Made by a program: the position numbers and the translations under genes. The notes below the pieces were generated by a model, which saw only the letters and a list, made by a program, of their open reading frames with translations, was not told the DNA's origin and ran no database searches. 64,000 nucleotides of DNA from Calditrichia bacterium. GTDB lineage: Bacteria; Calditrichota; Calditrichia; RBG-13-44-9; J075. Every line of letters starts with the position of its first letter. The first letter of the stretch is position 1. This document shows, one piece after another, positions 27,022 through 36,969 of this stretch. Location: positions 1 to 64,000 of the forward strand of contig JANQQU010000093.1 in NCBI GenBank assembly GCA_028284905.1. Reading direction: 5' to 3'.

Positions 27022-27482
27022 AACGGCTCCTGTTTTTTCAAGACAGACAATTCGTTTGTAAAATTGTTGCAGATATCAAAAGGAAGACGGGAGGAAAGGG
27101 GAAATAGTTTATGAAAAAATGCGAATTACGAAAAATGTGGTTAGCAATTATGGATTGAGGCGTTATTGCGAAGATATATCAGAGAGTATAACTAATTCTC
27201 TCCCGGATCTTAATATTATGGTAATAATTGTCACTTATATTAGAGCCATCGATTTTCAGAAATGATTACAATATCTTTACTTTAATAAATTCCAACTTCT
27301 GAAGTTGGAGGGATTTCCTGTCAGGTTACTTCTATTCGATTGTCGTCAATCGGGGAGAGGTCCTGGTACTAATATGGCTCTCATGAGCAGTACTCTTCTA
27401 TTACATAAGTACCCTTTCTTGTTAAAGCCAAAAGCCTCCCGAATCGGGAGGCTTTTTTATTTACGAATAATGGTGGAAAAAA
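27022..27482. other. Intergenic region with three hairpins
   Basis: No convincing gene. Short perfect dyads lie at 27292-27308 (CCAACTTC-T-GAAGTTGG) and 27337-27352 (CGATTG-TCGT-CAATCG), followed by the terminator at 27432-27454. The arrangement could mark an untranslated leader of the permease (minus) or a short plus-strand RNA ending at the terminator. No strong promoter was found for either. Confidence 0.35.
27432..27458. terminator. Bidirectional terminator after the ABC ATPase genes
   Basis: AAGCCTCCCGA at 27432-27442 is exactly complementary to 27444-27454. T-runs flank it on both strands (TTTTTTA on plus, TTTTGG on minus). It lies about 30 bp past the stop of the ATPase gene at 27483. 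Confidence 0.8.
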
Positions 27483-28172
27483 TCAGGCGTGGGCTTTTTC
27501 GATAATCTCTTCACCCTGCACCCGGCCATCAAGCAGATGGATAGTCCGGTCGCCATACTGGGCGTTTTTCTCGGAGTGAGTCACCTGAATAATCGTCGTT
27601 CCTTCCTGATGAAGGGTGCGGAAGATATCCATAATTTCTTCACCCTGGCCGGAGTTGAGATTACCCGTCGGTTCGTCCGCTAACAACAGGGTTGGGCGGG
27701 TAATAATTGCCCGGGCAATACCAACGAGTTGCTGCTGTCCACCGGATAGCTGACTGGGGAAAAGATCCTTTTTACCGACAATTTTAAAACGGTCGAGAAT
27801 ATCACCCACCAGGCTTTTTCGTTCTTTCGATTTCACCTTTTTATATAGCAAGGGCGTTTCGATATTTTCGTAAACCGTTAACTCGTCGATTAAGTGATAC
27901 GCCTGAAAGACAAAACCGATGTGCTCCTTATGGATATCAGAGCGCTTCCGTTCGCTGATGTTATGCACCGGCTGATCGAGGAATCGATACTCGCCGTTTG
28001 AGGCATTATCCAGCATACCGAGAATATGCAGTAAGGTCGACTTGCCGGAGCCGGATGGCCCCATAATCGTTACAAACTCGCCCTGCTGTATATCCAGGCT
28101 GATATCCTGCAGCACATAGGTTTTTACAAATCCATTTGAGTAAAATTTAAATATGTTCTTTAATTCAATCAT
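27483..28172 (-). CDS. ABC transporter ATPase (LolD/MacB type) with degenerate motifs
   Basis: A 229-residue cytoplasmic ATPase. Walker [10 protein letters not shown] is near residue 36, Q-loop VFQAYH, Walker [12 protein letters not shown] with the catalytic Glu, and H-loop VTHSEK. Two positions differ from its neighbour and from most of the family: the signature reads [14 protein letters not shown] (Arg to Leu) and the D-loop reads NLNSGQG (Asp to Asn). This suggests the degenerate half of a heterodimer with the ATPase at 28200. The ATG at 28172 with GGAGGG upstream is preferred. It follows the other ATPase by 27 bp. Confidence 0.9.
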   Translation of the reverse strand: MIELKNIFKFYSNGFVKTYVLQDISLDIQQGEFVTIMGPSGSGKSTLLHILGMLDNASNGEYRFLDQPVHNISERKRSDIHKEHIGFVFQAYHLIDELTVYENIETPLLYKKVKSKERKSLVGDILDRFKIVGKKDLFPSQLSGGQQQLVGIARAIITRPTLLLADEPTGNLNSGQGEEIMDIFRTLHQEGTTIIQVTHSEKNAQYGDRTIHLLDGRVQGEEIIEKAHA

Positions 28173-28199
28173 TATGCCCTCCAACGGCGGCTTTTTTCA

Positions 28200-28889
28200 T
28201 TAAACACGGAAAGAATCTTTGATGTTTTCCGTTACCACATGACCGTCGAAGAGGTGGATAATCCGCTGGCAATATTCAGCATAAGATGGTGAGTGTGTTA
28301 CCATAATAATCGTAGTGCCTTCTTCGTGCAATTGGGTCAGCATGTTCATTACTTCATCACCATGGGTAGAGTCCAGGTTACCAGTCGGCTCATCCGCGAG
28401 AATCAGTTTCTGTCCGCCGACAACTGCACGGGCTACGGCCACACGCTGCTGCTGACCACCGGACAACTGCTGCGGAAAGTGATTGGTTCTGTGCATAATG
28501 CCCATTCTTTCCAGAACGGTATTTACTTTCTTTTTACGATCGGCAGCCGGCACACCCAGGTATAACAGGGGCAGTTCGACGTTTTCATAAACCGTCAATT
28601 CATCAATCAGGTTAAAGCTCTGGAAAATGAAACCAATGTTTTCTTTACGCAGATTGGAACGCTCTCTTTCCGAATACTTTGATACTTCCTGATCAAGAAA
28701 ATGATATTCGCCACCGCTGGGATTATCGAGAAGGCCGAGAATATTCAACAGGGTCGATTTTCCACAACCGGACGGGCCCATAATTGCAACGAACTCACCT
28801 TGTTTGACTTCGATATTTACGCTGTTTAATGCAGTCGTTTCTACTTCTTCCGTTGTGTAAAGCTTCTTTAAATTGACGGTTTTAATCAT
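28200..28889 (-). CDS. ABC transporter ATPase (LolD/MacB type), canonical
   Basis: A 229-residue ATPase with all consensus motifs: Walker A GPSGCGKST, Q-loop [17 protein letters not shown], signature LSGGQQQRVAVARA, Walker [14 protein letters not shown] and H-loop VTHSP. It powers FtsX-type permeases that move lipoproteins, peptides or drugs across the envelope. It is encoded between the membrane-fusion protein (28998) and the second, degenerate ATPase in the same direction, and starts at an ATG behind AAGGAG. Confidence 0.93.
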   Translation of the reverse strand: MIKTVNLKKLYTTEEVETTALNSVNIEVKQGEFVAIMGPSGCGKSTLLNILGLLDNPSGGEYHFLDQEVSKYSERERSNLRKENIGFIFQSFNLIDELTVYENVELPLLYLGVPAADRKKKVNTVLERMGIMHRTNHFPQQLSGGQQQRVAVARAVVGGQKLILADEPTGNLDSTHGDEVMNMLTQLHEEGTTIIMVTHSPSYAEYCQRIIHLFDGHVVTENIKDSFRV

Positions 28890-28997
28890 TGCTCACTCCT
28901 TCTTATTGATGGCTGATCCAAACTATTTCCGGTGTTAGTGCTTTCCGGATCTCTCTCCTGTTTGAACCATTAGACAGTAGTTTTTCCAAAAAGTTTA

Positions 28998-30290
28998 TTA
29001 ATTTTTTATAATCAGCTTATCGATATCACCATAATTGTCGTAAGAAGAGGTAATTACCCGCTCTCCCGACTGTAATCCATCGAGTACTTCAAAGACCTGG
29101 GTATTCTGACGGCCAAGGCGAATGTTGCGCTTTACAGCTTCGCCGCCATCTTCGGTGAGCACATACACCCAGTTTCCACCGGTCTTCTGATAAAACCCAC
29201 CGCGAGAAATCATGGTGGCATCTTCCAGGTCACCCAGTTCCAGGCGGATACGAACGGTTTGCCCGCGGCGAACCTTCGGCACTTCACCTTCAAATTCCAT
29301 GTCGACTTCAAAACGGCCGTTGGTAACTTCCGGGTAAACAATTTTGGTTACCAGAGTATATGTTTGACCGGCAAAGTCGAATTGTCCGCGCTGGCCGATG
29401 CCAATTTTAGCAATATAGTGCTCGTCAATTGCCGCGCGTACTTTGAAACCATCGAGAACGTCTACCTGACCGAGGCGCTGGCCTTGCGATTTCGACTCAC
29501 CAATTTCAGCGTTTAGTGAGGTCAACTGTCCGGATACAGGTGCGCGGATAGTTAAATTTTCCAGGCGGCGGCGGGCAATTTTCAGATTGTTTTCCAAACG
29601 GCCGACATTGCCTTCCAACTGTCGCAGCTGGATTTCCTGAAAGGAGGAATCCCGCTTAAAGGCCTGCACCGCCAGTTGCTGGCGTTTCTTCTCAAATTCA
29701 TAGTCGTCTTTGCTTTGCTCGAACTCATCCTTGGAAATCAAGGTCTGCTGGAACAGTGCTTCCTGATTACGATAAATACGGTGCAAACGACGCACTTCAT
29801 ATTCGCGATTGATCAGGAGCTGACGACTTTGGGTTTGATTTTGATCCAGGGTGAAACGGGTGTTGGTAAGCAAGTTGCGCTGTTCCGCAACCAGGGCATC
29901 CTGACTGGAAATCTGCAAATGCAGGGAAGTATTTTCCAAACGCAGAATCTGATCGCCTTCTTTAACGATGCTACCTGCTTGACGATAGATTGTATCTACC
30001 TGACCGCCTTCTACGGCATCGAGATAAATAGTTTTAATGGGTAAAACATTACCGGTTACCGGGATAAACTCCTGAAAGGGGCCATGAGAAACGGTGCTGA
30101 TGGTAATTTTCTCGGCCTGAACGTTCAGTTTTGAGCTATGATCACCTAGTAACAAGTTATAGAGTACTACGATGACAAAAAGTCCGCCGACGGCAACGCC
30201 AGCAATTTTCTTTGGGGGCCACTTCTTCTTCTTAATCTTTCGATCCATCGAATTCTGGGTCGAAATCTTTTCTCCTCGTGGTTGGTCCAT
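28998..30290 (-). CDS. Periplasmic adaptor (HlyD/MacA family)
   Basis: A 430-residue membrane-fusion protein. One membrane anchor at about 27-50 (KKIAGVAVGGLFVIVVLYNLLL). Split lipoyl (biotinyl-like) halves near 85-115 and 250-275 (NLTIRAPVSGQLTSLNAEIGES) flank a long alpha-hairpin coiled coil (about 120-245). Beta-barrel and membrane-proximal domains follow and end with GLQSGERVITSSYDNYG. It links the inner-membrane ABC exporter with an outer-membrane channel. It is the first gene of the adaptor-ATPase-ATPase operon; no TolC gene is adjacent, though one occurs at 35607. Confidence 0.92.
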   Translation of the reverse strand: MDQPRGEKISTQNSMDRKIKKKKWPPKKIAGVAVGGLFVIVVLYNLLLGDHSSKLNVQAEKITISTVSHGPFQEFIPVTGNVLPIKTIYLDAVEGGQVDTIYRQAGSIVKEGDQILRLENTSLHLQISSQDALVAEQRNLLTNTRFTLDQNQTQSRQLLINREYEVRRLHRIYRNQEALFQQTLISKDEFEQSKDDYEFEKKRQQLAVQAFKRDSSFQEIQLRQLEGNVGRLENNLKIARRRLENLTIRAPVSGQLTSLNAEIGESKSQGQRLGQVDVLDGFKVRAAIDEHYIAKIGIGQRGQFDFAGQTYTLVTKIVYPEVTNGRFEVDMEFEGEVPKVRRGQTVRIRLELGDLEDATMISRGGFYQKTGGNWVYVLTEDGGEAVKRNIRLGRQNTQVFEVLDGLQSGERVITSSYDNYGDIDKLIIKN

Positions 30291-30749
30291 GACATTCTCC
30301 GGTGTTAAATCGCATCAATCCTATTTCGATTTTTCTTAATACGCAGTGAATCTATGCAGATAGTTTCACCCTTACGTGGAGAAACCAAAGAAGATTCACT
30401 GCTTATAAACTTTCTTAAACTCTGCATAAACTCACCGGCACTTAGTCCAACGATTTTCTATTTCAACTTCTGTGCCATTTTCTGTTTATCGCCGGTGAGC
30501 GGGCATAACGCCTGTTTATTCCCCTTTCGGCGACGATATGGTGTTCATTCCGCGACATCGCCTGTTCGTTATTGAACAGTCTAACAAATCTCAAAGAATT
30601 AGACAAACGAAGTGGCTATTGAGATATTTTTCAGACTTACCGCAAAATTATAATATTCAGGGCAACCCCGGAGTGATTTTTTATTTGCAGATCGGGAAAT
30701 TTCGAATATATTGGAATCCGTTGCATATGCAACTAAATACAGGACGACA
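30291..30749. promoter_or_regulatory. Divergent control region between adaptor operon and marR-efflux operon
   Basis: No gene. An 11-bp inverted repeat (GCAGTGAATCT at 30343-30353 and its complement at 30392-30402) encloses a smaller GTTTC/GAAAC stem, next to the minus-strand adaptor start. GTCTAA at 30579-30584 and TTAGAC at 30599-30604 form a dyad suited to a MarR dimer. A perfect TATAAT at 30649-30654, about 95 bp before the MarR start, is the likely -10 of the efflux operon, but its -35 is weak. Confidence 0.5.
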
Positions 30750-31235
30750 ATGAATCACATCTTATCTGCAATTGAAAATGGTCAAACGCTGGGGTTTCTG
30801 GTGAATCGCACCGCCCGGATGATGAGCAATACACTGCGCAAGGCTTTTCTTGCTGCCGGCTACGATGTAACCCCGGAACAATGGGGGATTTTATCCCGCC
30901 TTTGGCAGGAAGATGGCATTTCCCAACAGGCTTTGGCGAACATAAATTTCAAAGATAAGACAAATATTAACAGATTGATAAACGGCTTAGAGAAACGACA
31001 GCTGATCGTCCGCATGCTCGATACCGCCGACAAGCGTAATAAACTCATTTATTTGACACCTGCCGGAAAAAGTTTGCGCCTGAAGCTCCTGCCAATCGTG
31101 AAAACGGTGCTGGAACAGGCCACTGAGGATATCGATCTACAAGAGCAGCAATTACTCGAATCCTTGCTCGATAAAATTTATCTCAATCTGAATCAAATTG
31201 ATGAAAAAGAAATAGTGCAAACAAACGATAAATAA
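30750..31235 (+). CDS. MarR-family transcriptional regulator
   Basis: A 161-residue winged-helix repressor. The recognition region is ISQQALANINFKDKTNINRLINGLEKRQLI, followed by the wing DTADKRNKLIYLTPAGKSL, both typical of MarR. Helices at both ends form the dimer. It is the first gene of the operon with an RND adaptor, pump and outer-membrane channel (gap 16 bp), so it most likely represses that efflux system until a ligand binds. The ATG at 30750 is preferred over an upstream TTG at 30711. The GTCTAA/TTAGAC dyad upstream is a possible operator. Confidence 0.93.
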   Translation: MNHILSAIENGQTLGFLVNRTARMMSNTLRKAFLAAGYDVTPEQWGILSRLWQEDGISQQALANINFKDKTNINRLINGLEKRQLIVRMLDTADKRNKLIYLTPAGKSLRLKLLPIVKTVLEQATEDIDLQEQQLLESLLDKIYLNLNQIDEKEIVQTNDK

Positions 31236-31251
31236 ATGGAAAGGCGAGATT

Positions 31252-32418
31252 ATGGCAGAAAAAAAAGGCCGCCGCTTTTGGAAAACCCTGGCACTGGTTC
31301 AGGCAATATTAATCATAGGTTACCTGGCAATGAATTTTTTCAGTGGCTATAAGGAAGAGCCACCGGTAAGAGCTTCTCAGCGCCCGGCAAGAATAGTACA
31401 GACTGAAATCGTGAAATTATCCGATGTGCAGTCGCAAATAGTCGCTTTTGGACGACTGACATCTTCCCAGCCAGTCGACTTGCTCAGTGAAGCAGAGGGC
31501 AAATTGCTGGCAGGAAATATTCCTTTTAAACCCGGCCAGTCCTTTCGTAAGGGCGATTTGCTGATTCAGGTGGACGATCGGCAAGTATTGCTGGATTTAA
31601 ACAGTGCGAAAAGCGATCTACTCAATGCTCTCGCCTCTGTATTGCCGGAAATCAAGGTCGATTTTCCCGGCGAATATCCTATCTGGGAAAATTACTTTAA
31701 CAGTTGCGGATTTGACGCCCCGCTGGCAGAACTTCCGAAAGCAGCTAATCAGCAAATCAAACTTTTCCTTTCCCGCTTCAATGTCTACAAGCTTTACTTC
31801 AATGCCCGCAATCTGGAAATCAAACAGGAAAAGCACCGAATTTATGCGCCTTTTAACGGCACTATCGCCACGGCGGATCTGCGGGCTGGCGCTAATGTCC
31901 GTAACGGCACCCGCCTGGGGCAAATCATCAATCTGGACAACATGGAAGTCGCGGTACCAGTCGCGGCGGAAGATATTCGCTGGATCGATCCCTATCAGAA
32001 GATCACCTTCACCTCAACTGAAATGAGTGGCAGCTGGACAGGAGAAATTAAGCGGATCGGCCGAACGATTGATTCGCAAACCCAAACGATTCAGGTGTAC
32101 ATGACCCTGGACACTGATGGAAACACGCCACTGTTTGACGGCATTTTTCTCCAGGCAACCATTCCCGGCAGAGCGATAGAAAACGGACTTAGCATCCCGA
32201 AAAGTGCTGTTTATAATGATGATTACGTTTATCTCATCAACAATCGCCAGCTCGAATACCGGCAAATAGAAATTGCCCGTAAAGAGATAGAAACAGCTAT
32301 CGTCACCAGCGGCCTTAAAAATAACGATACGCTCGTCGTAGAAGTATTGCAAGGCGTCGCCCCCGGCATGCCGGCAGTGCCCCGGGCATCAATGATGACG
32401 GAAGGAGGCAGCCAATGA
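31252..32418 (+). CDS. RND efflux periplasmic adaptor
   Basis: A 388-residue membrane-fusion protein of an RND pump. N-terminal anchor at about 13-31 (ALVQAILIIGYLAMNFF), first lipoyl half GKLLAGNIPFKPGQSFRKGDLLIQVDD, short alpha-hairpin about 115-195, second lipoyl half RIYAPFNGTIATADLRAGANVRNG, then the barrel and membrane-proximal domains. The hairpin is shorter than in AcrA. It ends 4 bp inside the pump gene (ATGA overlap), indicating translational coupling. Confidence 0.92.
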   Translation: MAEKKGRRFWKTLALVQAILIIGYLAMNFFSGYKEEPPVRASQRPARIVQTEIVKLSDVQSQIVAFGRLTSSQPVDLLSEAEGKLLAGNIPFKPGQSFRKGDLLIQVDDRQVLLDLNSAKSDLLNALASVLPEIKVDFPGEYPIWENYFNSCGFDAPLAELPKAANQQIKLFLSRFNVYKLYFNARNLEIKQEKHRIYAPFNGTIATADLRAGANVRNGTRLGQIINLDNMEVAVPVAAEDIRWIDPYQKITFTSTEMSGSWTGEIKRIGRTIDSQTQTIQVYMTLDTDGNTPLFDGIFLQATIPGRAIENGLSIPKSAVYNDDYVYLINNRQLEYRQIEIARKEIETAIVTSGLKNNDTLVVEVLQGVAPGMPAVPRASMMTEGGSQ

Positions 32419-35400
32419 GAAGGGTTATTGCCTTTTTTATCCGCCATACCGTCTGGACAAATGTTCTCCTGATTTCCACTTTGTTGTTCGGCTTCTACTC
32501 CCTGGCGCAAATGCGTTTTTCCTTTTTTCCGGAACTGCAGACAGATTTTCTAACCATTCAGGTGCCTTTCCCCGGCGCTTCCCCGCAGGAGGTTGAGGAA
32601 GGTGTTGTTTTAAAAATAGAAGAGAATCTCGATGGCCTGGAAGGGGTTGAGCGGGTGACTTCCGTTTCCCGGGAGAACTTTGCAACCGTTAGTGTTGAAG
32701 TGAGCGGTGGTTATGAACTCGACAAAGTGCTCAATGATGTTAAGAACGCCGTCGATCAGATTAATTCATTTCCACAAAACAGTGAAAAGCCGGTTATTTT
32801 CGAACAGAAATTCCGCGCCCAGGCGATAACAATTGCCATTTACGGTGATACCGACCTGTTTAACTTAAAATTTATTGCAGAATCTCTGCGGGATGAATTG
32901 CTGGCTACCCCGGAAATTTCCCAGGTGAATATCAGCGGGCTACCCAGTCAGGAAATATCTATCGAGGTTTCCGAAGCAAATTTACGACGGTACAAATTAA
33001 CCTTTGATGAAATCTCTCAGGCGGTCCGCACCGCAAACATTAATATCTCCGGCGGTAAATTCGAGACCCGCAGCGAAGAAATCCTGATCCGTGCTTATGG
33101 TCGGAACTATTATGCTCGCGAGCTGGAGAACTTGGTTGTGCGCGGAAATCCTGACGGCACGGTTATCCGCCTGAAGGATGTTGCCTCCGTGCGGGAATCC
33201 TGGGAAGATATACCGAACCGGGTTTATTATAACGGGCAAAACACCGTCACACTGGTAGTGAACAAAACGCAGGACGAAGATATTCTCGCCGTCGTCAGTA
33301 CCGCCCGGGAAATTGTTGAGCGATTTAATGAAAATAATACTACTATCACAGCGCTCCCCGTGGACGACCGCACCGTTGGCTTGCAACAACGGATCGACCT
33401 GCTCACCAAAAATGGCCTGATCGGTTTATTCTTGGTAATTATCATCCTTGGCGTTTTTATGAATCTGCGCCTCTCATTTTGGGTGTCTATCGGTATTCCA
33501 TTTTCATTTGCCGGCATGTTTATTATCGCGAATTTTGTGGGACTTACCATCAATGTTATTTCCACCTTCGGAATGATTATTGTAGTCGGTATTCTCGTGG
33601 ATGACGCCATCGTTGTCGGGGAGAATATTTTCTCCCACTATGAGCGGGGCAAACCTCCGTTGCAGGCTGCCATTGACGGCACGGTAGAGATGCTCGGGCC
33701 GGTCTTTACATCGGTTATCACCACCATTGTCGCCTTTACGCCTTTCTTTTTTCTCGATGGATTTTTGGGGAAATTTATCTGGCACATGGCGCTGGTGGTA
33801 ATCGCCTCACTGGCCTTCTCCTTGCTGGAAGCATTTTTAATTTTGCCTCCCCATCTTGCCCACTCCAAGGCGCTTTCCCCGGAAAAAGAACACAGTAAAA
33901 TCCGCCAGAAGTTGGAACGAGGTATTCATCATATTACCCACAGTCTTTATGCGCCGATGCTGAAAGCAGCATTGAAAAACAGGTGGGTCGTTTCCATCAT
34001 TCCGGTAGGTCTGATATTAATGACCGTCGGCCTTGCCCAGGGCGGATTTATTCGTTTTACGCCCTTCCCGTTCATTGATGGTGATCAGCTACCGGTTAAT
34101 ATCTCACTGGTATCTGGTCGTCAGGAAGCGGATACGGATGCGGTGCTGGCAAGAATCGAAAATGTTGCCTGGGAACTGAATGAGCAGCTTAAATCTCAGC
34201 GGCCAGACGGTGAGGATGTCATCCTCGGTATTCGCCGCCAGCTCGGCAACAATGACTTCGGTGAATCCGGCAGCCATACCGGCAAACTGATTCTTCAGCT
34301 ACTGGATGGCGAATCCCGTAATATGGCCAGCTTTGCAGTCGCCGCCCGCTTGCGCGGAATGGTCGGCCCGGTGCCGGAAGCACAGAATATCACTTTTGGA
34401 CGGCAGGGATTTTTTGGTAAACCAATCTCGATCAGTCTGCTGGGAGACGACTTAACAACGTTGAATAATGCCCGGGACTTAATGGTTACCGGGATGAAAA
34501 ACATGCCTACTTTGAAAGATGTCACCGATTCCAATCAGGAAGGCCGCCGGGAGTTGGATATCCAGCTAAAGCCGCGGGCCTATGCACTTGGGCTGACATT
34601 AAATGAAGTGGCCCGACAGGTGCGACAGGGATTTTTCGGACAGGAAATTCAGCGTATCCAGCGCGGTCGGGATGAAATTCGTGTATGGGTGCGCTACCAG
34701 GAAAGTGATCGTGCCGCACTTGGCTTCCTGGATGAAATGCGCGTGCGTGTCCCGGGTGGACAGGAATATCCGTTCAGCGAGTTGGCGAACTATACCATCA
34801 AGCGCGGGTTGAATGCGATTAATCATCTCGACAAAAAGAAAGAGATTAAAATTGAAGCGAACCTCGCTGACGAACAGGGCGATTTACCACCTGTTTTGGC
34901 AGAAATACAAAACGTCCTGGTCCCGTCTGTTCTGAGTCAAGTTCAAGGTGTTACCGTCTCATACGAAGGTCAGTCACGCAATCGTGAAAAAGAAGCGGCA
35001 TCAATGCAAAGAGCTTTTCCGATGGCATTGTCGATTATGTTTATTCTGCTCATTCTTGTCTTCCGCTCATACCTGCAGGCAATTCTGATTTTCTCCTTGA
35101 TTCCCTGGGGCGTCATGGGGGCTGCCTGGGGGCATGGCATCCAAGGTGTCCAGATCTCCTTCCTTTCTCTCTATGGAATTATTGCACTTTCGGGAATTAT
35201 TATCAACGACAGTATCGTTTTCGTTGATCAGATCAACCGATTTTTAAAGCAAGGTCAGAAAATCAAGGAAGCGATTTACAATGCCGGTCTCTCCCGCTTG
35301 CGTCCGATTTTGCTGACAACTTTTACGACATCATTGGGATTGGCGCCGCTGATTGCCGAAACCAGCCGTCAGGCGCAGTTCCTGGTGCCAATGGCAGTTT

Positions 35401-35588
35401 CTGTGGCTTACGGACTTATTTTCGGCACCTTTGTTCTCTTGCTGGTGTTGCCGGCGAACTTTTTAATTATGAATGACTTACGGGTATGGTTTAGCAAGCT
35501 GTTCAGCAGATTGAGCACTTCAACAAGCGTCGTTACCCCGGAAGCTGTAGAACCAGCGGTTAAAGAACTCAAGACCCAAGTGACTTGA
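32415..35588 (+). CDS. RND multidrug efflux pump (HAE1/AcrB-like)
   Basis: A 1057-residue inner-membrane proton-driven exporter. Twelve membrane segments arranged as 1+6+5 with two large periplasmic loops. The first segment follows the RND opening (FFIRHTVWTNVLLISTLLFG). The proton-relay pair lies in GILVDDAIVVGEN near residue 395, the usual TM4 motif. The second half has SLYGIIALSGIIINDSIVF and ends its last helices with LVLPANF. The substrate is unknown. Adaptor upstream and TolC-type channel downstream complete a tripartite pump. Confidence 0.95.
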   Translation: MRRVIAFFIRHTVWTNVLLISTLLFGFYSLAQMRFSFFPELQTDFLTIQVPFPGASPQEVEEGVVLKIEENLDGLEGVERVTSVSRENFATVSVEVSGGYELDKVLNDVKNAVDQINSFPQNSEKPVIFEQKFRAQAITIAIYGDTDLFNLKFIAESLRDELLATPEISQVNISGLPSQEISIEVSEANLRRYKLTFDEISQAVRTANINISGGKFETRSEEILIRAYGRNYYARELENLVVRGNPDGTVIRLKDVASVRESWEDIPNRVYYNGQNTVTLVVNKTQDEDILAVVSTAREIVERFNENNTTITALPVDDRTVGLQQRIDLLTKNGLIGLFLVIIILGVFMNLRLSFWVSIGIPFSFAGMFIIANFVGLTINVISTFGMIIVVGILVDDAIVVGENIFSHYERGKPPLQAAIDGTVEMLGPVFTSVITTIVAFTPFFFLDGFLGKFIWHMALVVIASLAFSLLEAFLILPPHLAHSKALSPEKEHSKIRQKLERGIHHITHSLYAPMLKAALKNRWVVSIIPVGLILMTVGLAQGGFIRFTPFPFIDGDQLPVNISLVSGRQEADTDAVLARIENVAWELNEQLKSQRPDGEDVILGIRRQLGNNDFGESGSHTGKLILQLLDGESRNMASFAVAARLRGMVGPVPEAQNITFGRQGFFGKPISISLLGDDLTTLNNARDLMVTGMKNMPTLKDVTDSNQEGRRELDIQLKPRAYALGLTLNEVARQVRQGFFGQEIQRIQRGRDEIRVWVRYQESDRAALGFLDEMRVRVPGGQEYPFSELANYTIKRGLNAINHLDKKKEIKIEANLADEQGDLPPVLAEIQNVLVPSVLSQVQGVTVSYEGQSRNREKEAASMQRAFPMALSIMFILLILVFRSYLQAILIFSLIPWGVMGAAWGHGIQGVQISFLSLYGIIALSGIIINDSIVFVDQINRFLKQGQKIKEAIYNAGLSRLRPILLTTFTTSLGLAPLIAETSRQAQFLVPMAVSVAYGLIFGTFVLLLVLPANFLIMNDLRVWFSKLFSRLSTSTSVVTPEAVEPAVKELKTQVT

Positions 35589-35606
35589 TAACAAGGAATC
35601 TAAAAA

Positions 35607-36926
35607 ATGATAATACGTTTTCTTATCTTGCTAAGCCTGCTGTTTATGCCGTTGCAGGCTCAGGAAAGTATCTCGGCGGAAGATGCAATAACGATCGGCC
35701 TGAAGAATAATTACAATATCCGTATCGCCCGTAATGATGCGCGCATTGCCCGCAACAATGCCGGGAAAGGCACCGCCGGATTTTTGCCGACAATTGATGC
35801 CAGTGGATTCAGTCAACTGGCACGCTCCGATCAGGAAACCAATAATCCCTTTTCTGCTGGAGGCGGGATTAGTGATACAGAAACCCTTAACGGGCGTATC
35901 GCGCTCAACTGGACAATTTTCGATGGGTTGAAAATGTTTGCCAGTAAAGCGCAGTTTAATGCGCTTGCCGAACTGGGTGAAGCGCAGGCGAGAAATACTA
36001 TCGAGAATACCGTCGTAACGGTTTTAACCGCTTACTTTAACCTGGTTCAGCAGGAGCAACGGCTGGATGTGGCTCGCAACAGCCGGGACATTTCCGCAGA
36101 ACGCCTGGAGAAAGCAACTATTCGCCGGGAAGTCGGTGGTGCTTCATCGACGGATCTGCTCAATGCCCGTGTTGCCTTCAATAACGACCAGGCTGCTGTG
36201 CTGGAACAGGAACTGGCGGTTGTCATTGCCCGTAACCAGCTGAACATTGCATTAGCACAGGATCCCGCTACCAGTTTTGCCGTGGCGGAGGATATCCTCG
36301 TTGCACCCATGGATATTGCTATAGAGGAATTGCAGCGATTGGCGGCGGATAACAACAGCGGTTTACTTGTGGCCCGCCATAACAAAACTTCTGCAGACAA
36401 GGGGGTAGAAATCGCCCGCGGTAATTTTCTGCCCCGGGTAACCCTTTCCGCGGATTATGGCTATACGGATCGCAATACAACAGTCTCGACCATGCGCGAG
36501 AACTTTCCACCGGAGATTAGTACTCAAAGCACCGATGGGACGATATCCCTTAATGCATCCCTGAATCTCTTTAATGGATTCCGGGATAAAATCGATTTGC
36601 AAAATGCGCGTATTACCGCCCGGAATCAACAATTGCAGCTGGAGAAAACCCGTATGGAGCTGCGTGGAATTGTTGCAGAGAAAAATGCCGAATTTCAAAA
36701 TCGGTTACAGTTGCTCAATCTGGAATTGGAGAATGTAGAAGCTGCCCGGCAAAACCTGGCATTAATTCAGGATCGTTATCGGATTGGCGCGGCAAACTCA
36801 TTGGAATTTCGTGATGCACAAGTTAATTTAAACCGAGCGGAAATCGCCTTGATTACTGCCCGATACCAGGCCCGTATTTCCCGCCTGGAAATAGAACGCT
36901 TAATTGGCCGCCTGGCCATCCAGTAG
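35607..36926 (+). CDS. TolC-family outer-membrane channel
   Basis: A 439-residue outer-membrane factor. Signal peptide MIIRFLILLSLLFMPLQAQ. Two OEP repeats are visible: the first with SAEDAITIGLKNNYNIRIARND and paired long helices, the second with VARHNKTSADKGVEIARGNFLPRVTLSADYG. The QDRYRIGAANSLEFRDAQVNLNRAE stretch is a typical late OEP motif. No lipobox. It forms the exit duct of the RND system and could also serve the MacA-like adaptor at 28998. It starts 18 bp after the pump. Confidence 0.93.
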   Translation: MIIRFLILLSLLFMPLQAQESISAEDAITIGLKNNYNIRIARNDARIARNNAGKGTAGFLPTIDASGFSQLARSDQETNNPFSAGGGISDTETLNGRIALNWTIFDGLKMFASKAQFNALAELGEAQARNTIENTVVTVLTAYFNLVQQEQRLDVARNSRDISAERLEKATIRREVGGASSTDLLNARVAFNNDQAAVLEQELAVVIARNQLNIALAQDPATSFAVAEDILVAPMDIAIEELQRLAADNNSGLLVARHNKTSADKGVEIARGNFLPRVTLSADYGYTDRNTTVSTMRENFPPEISTQSTDGTISLNASLNLFNGFRDKIDLQNARITARNQQLQLEKTRMELRGIVAEKNAEFQNRLQLLNLELENVEAARQNLALIQDRYRIGAANSLEFRDAQVNLNRAEIALITARYQARISRLEIERLIGRLAIQ

Positions 36927-36969
36927 ATAATGGCCGTTACCAGCCGCGAATTTGAATGACGGATTTATT

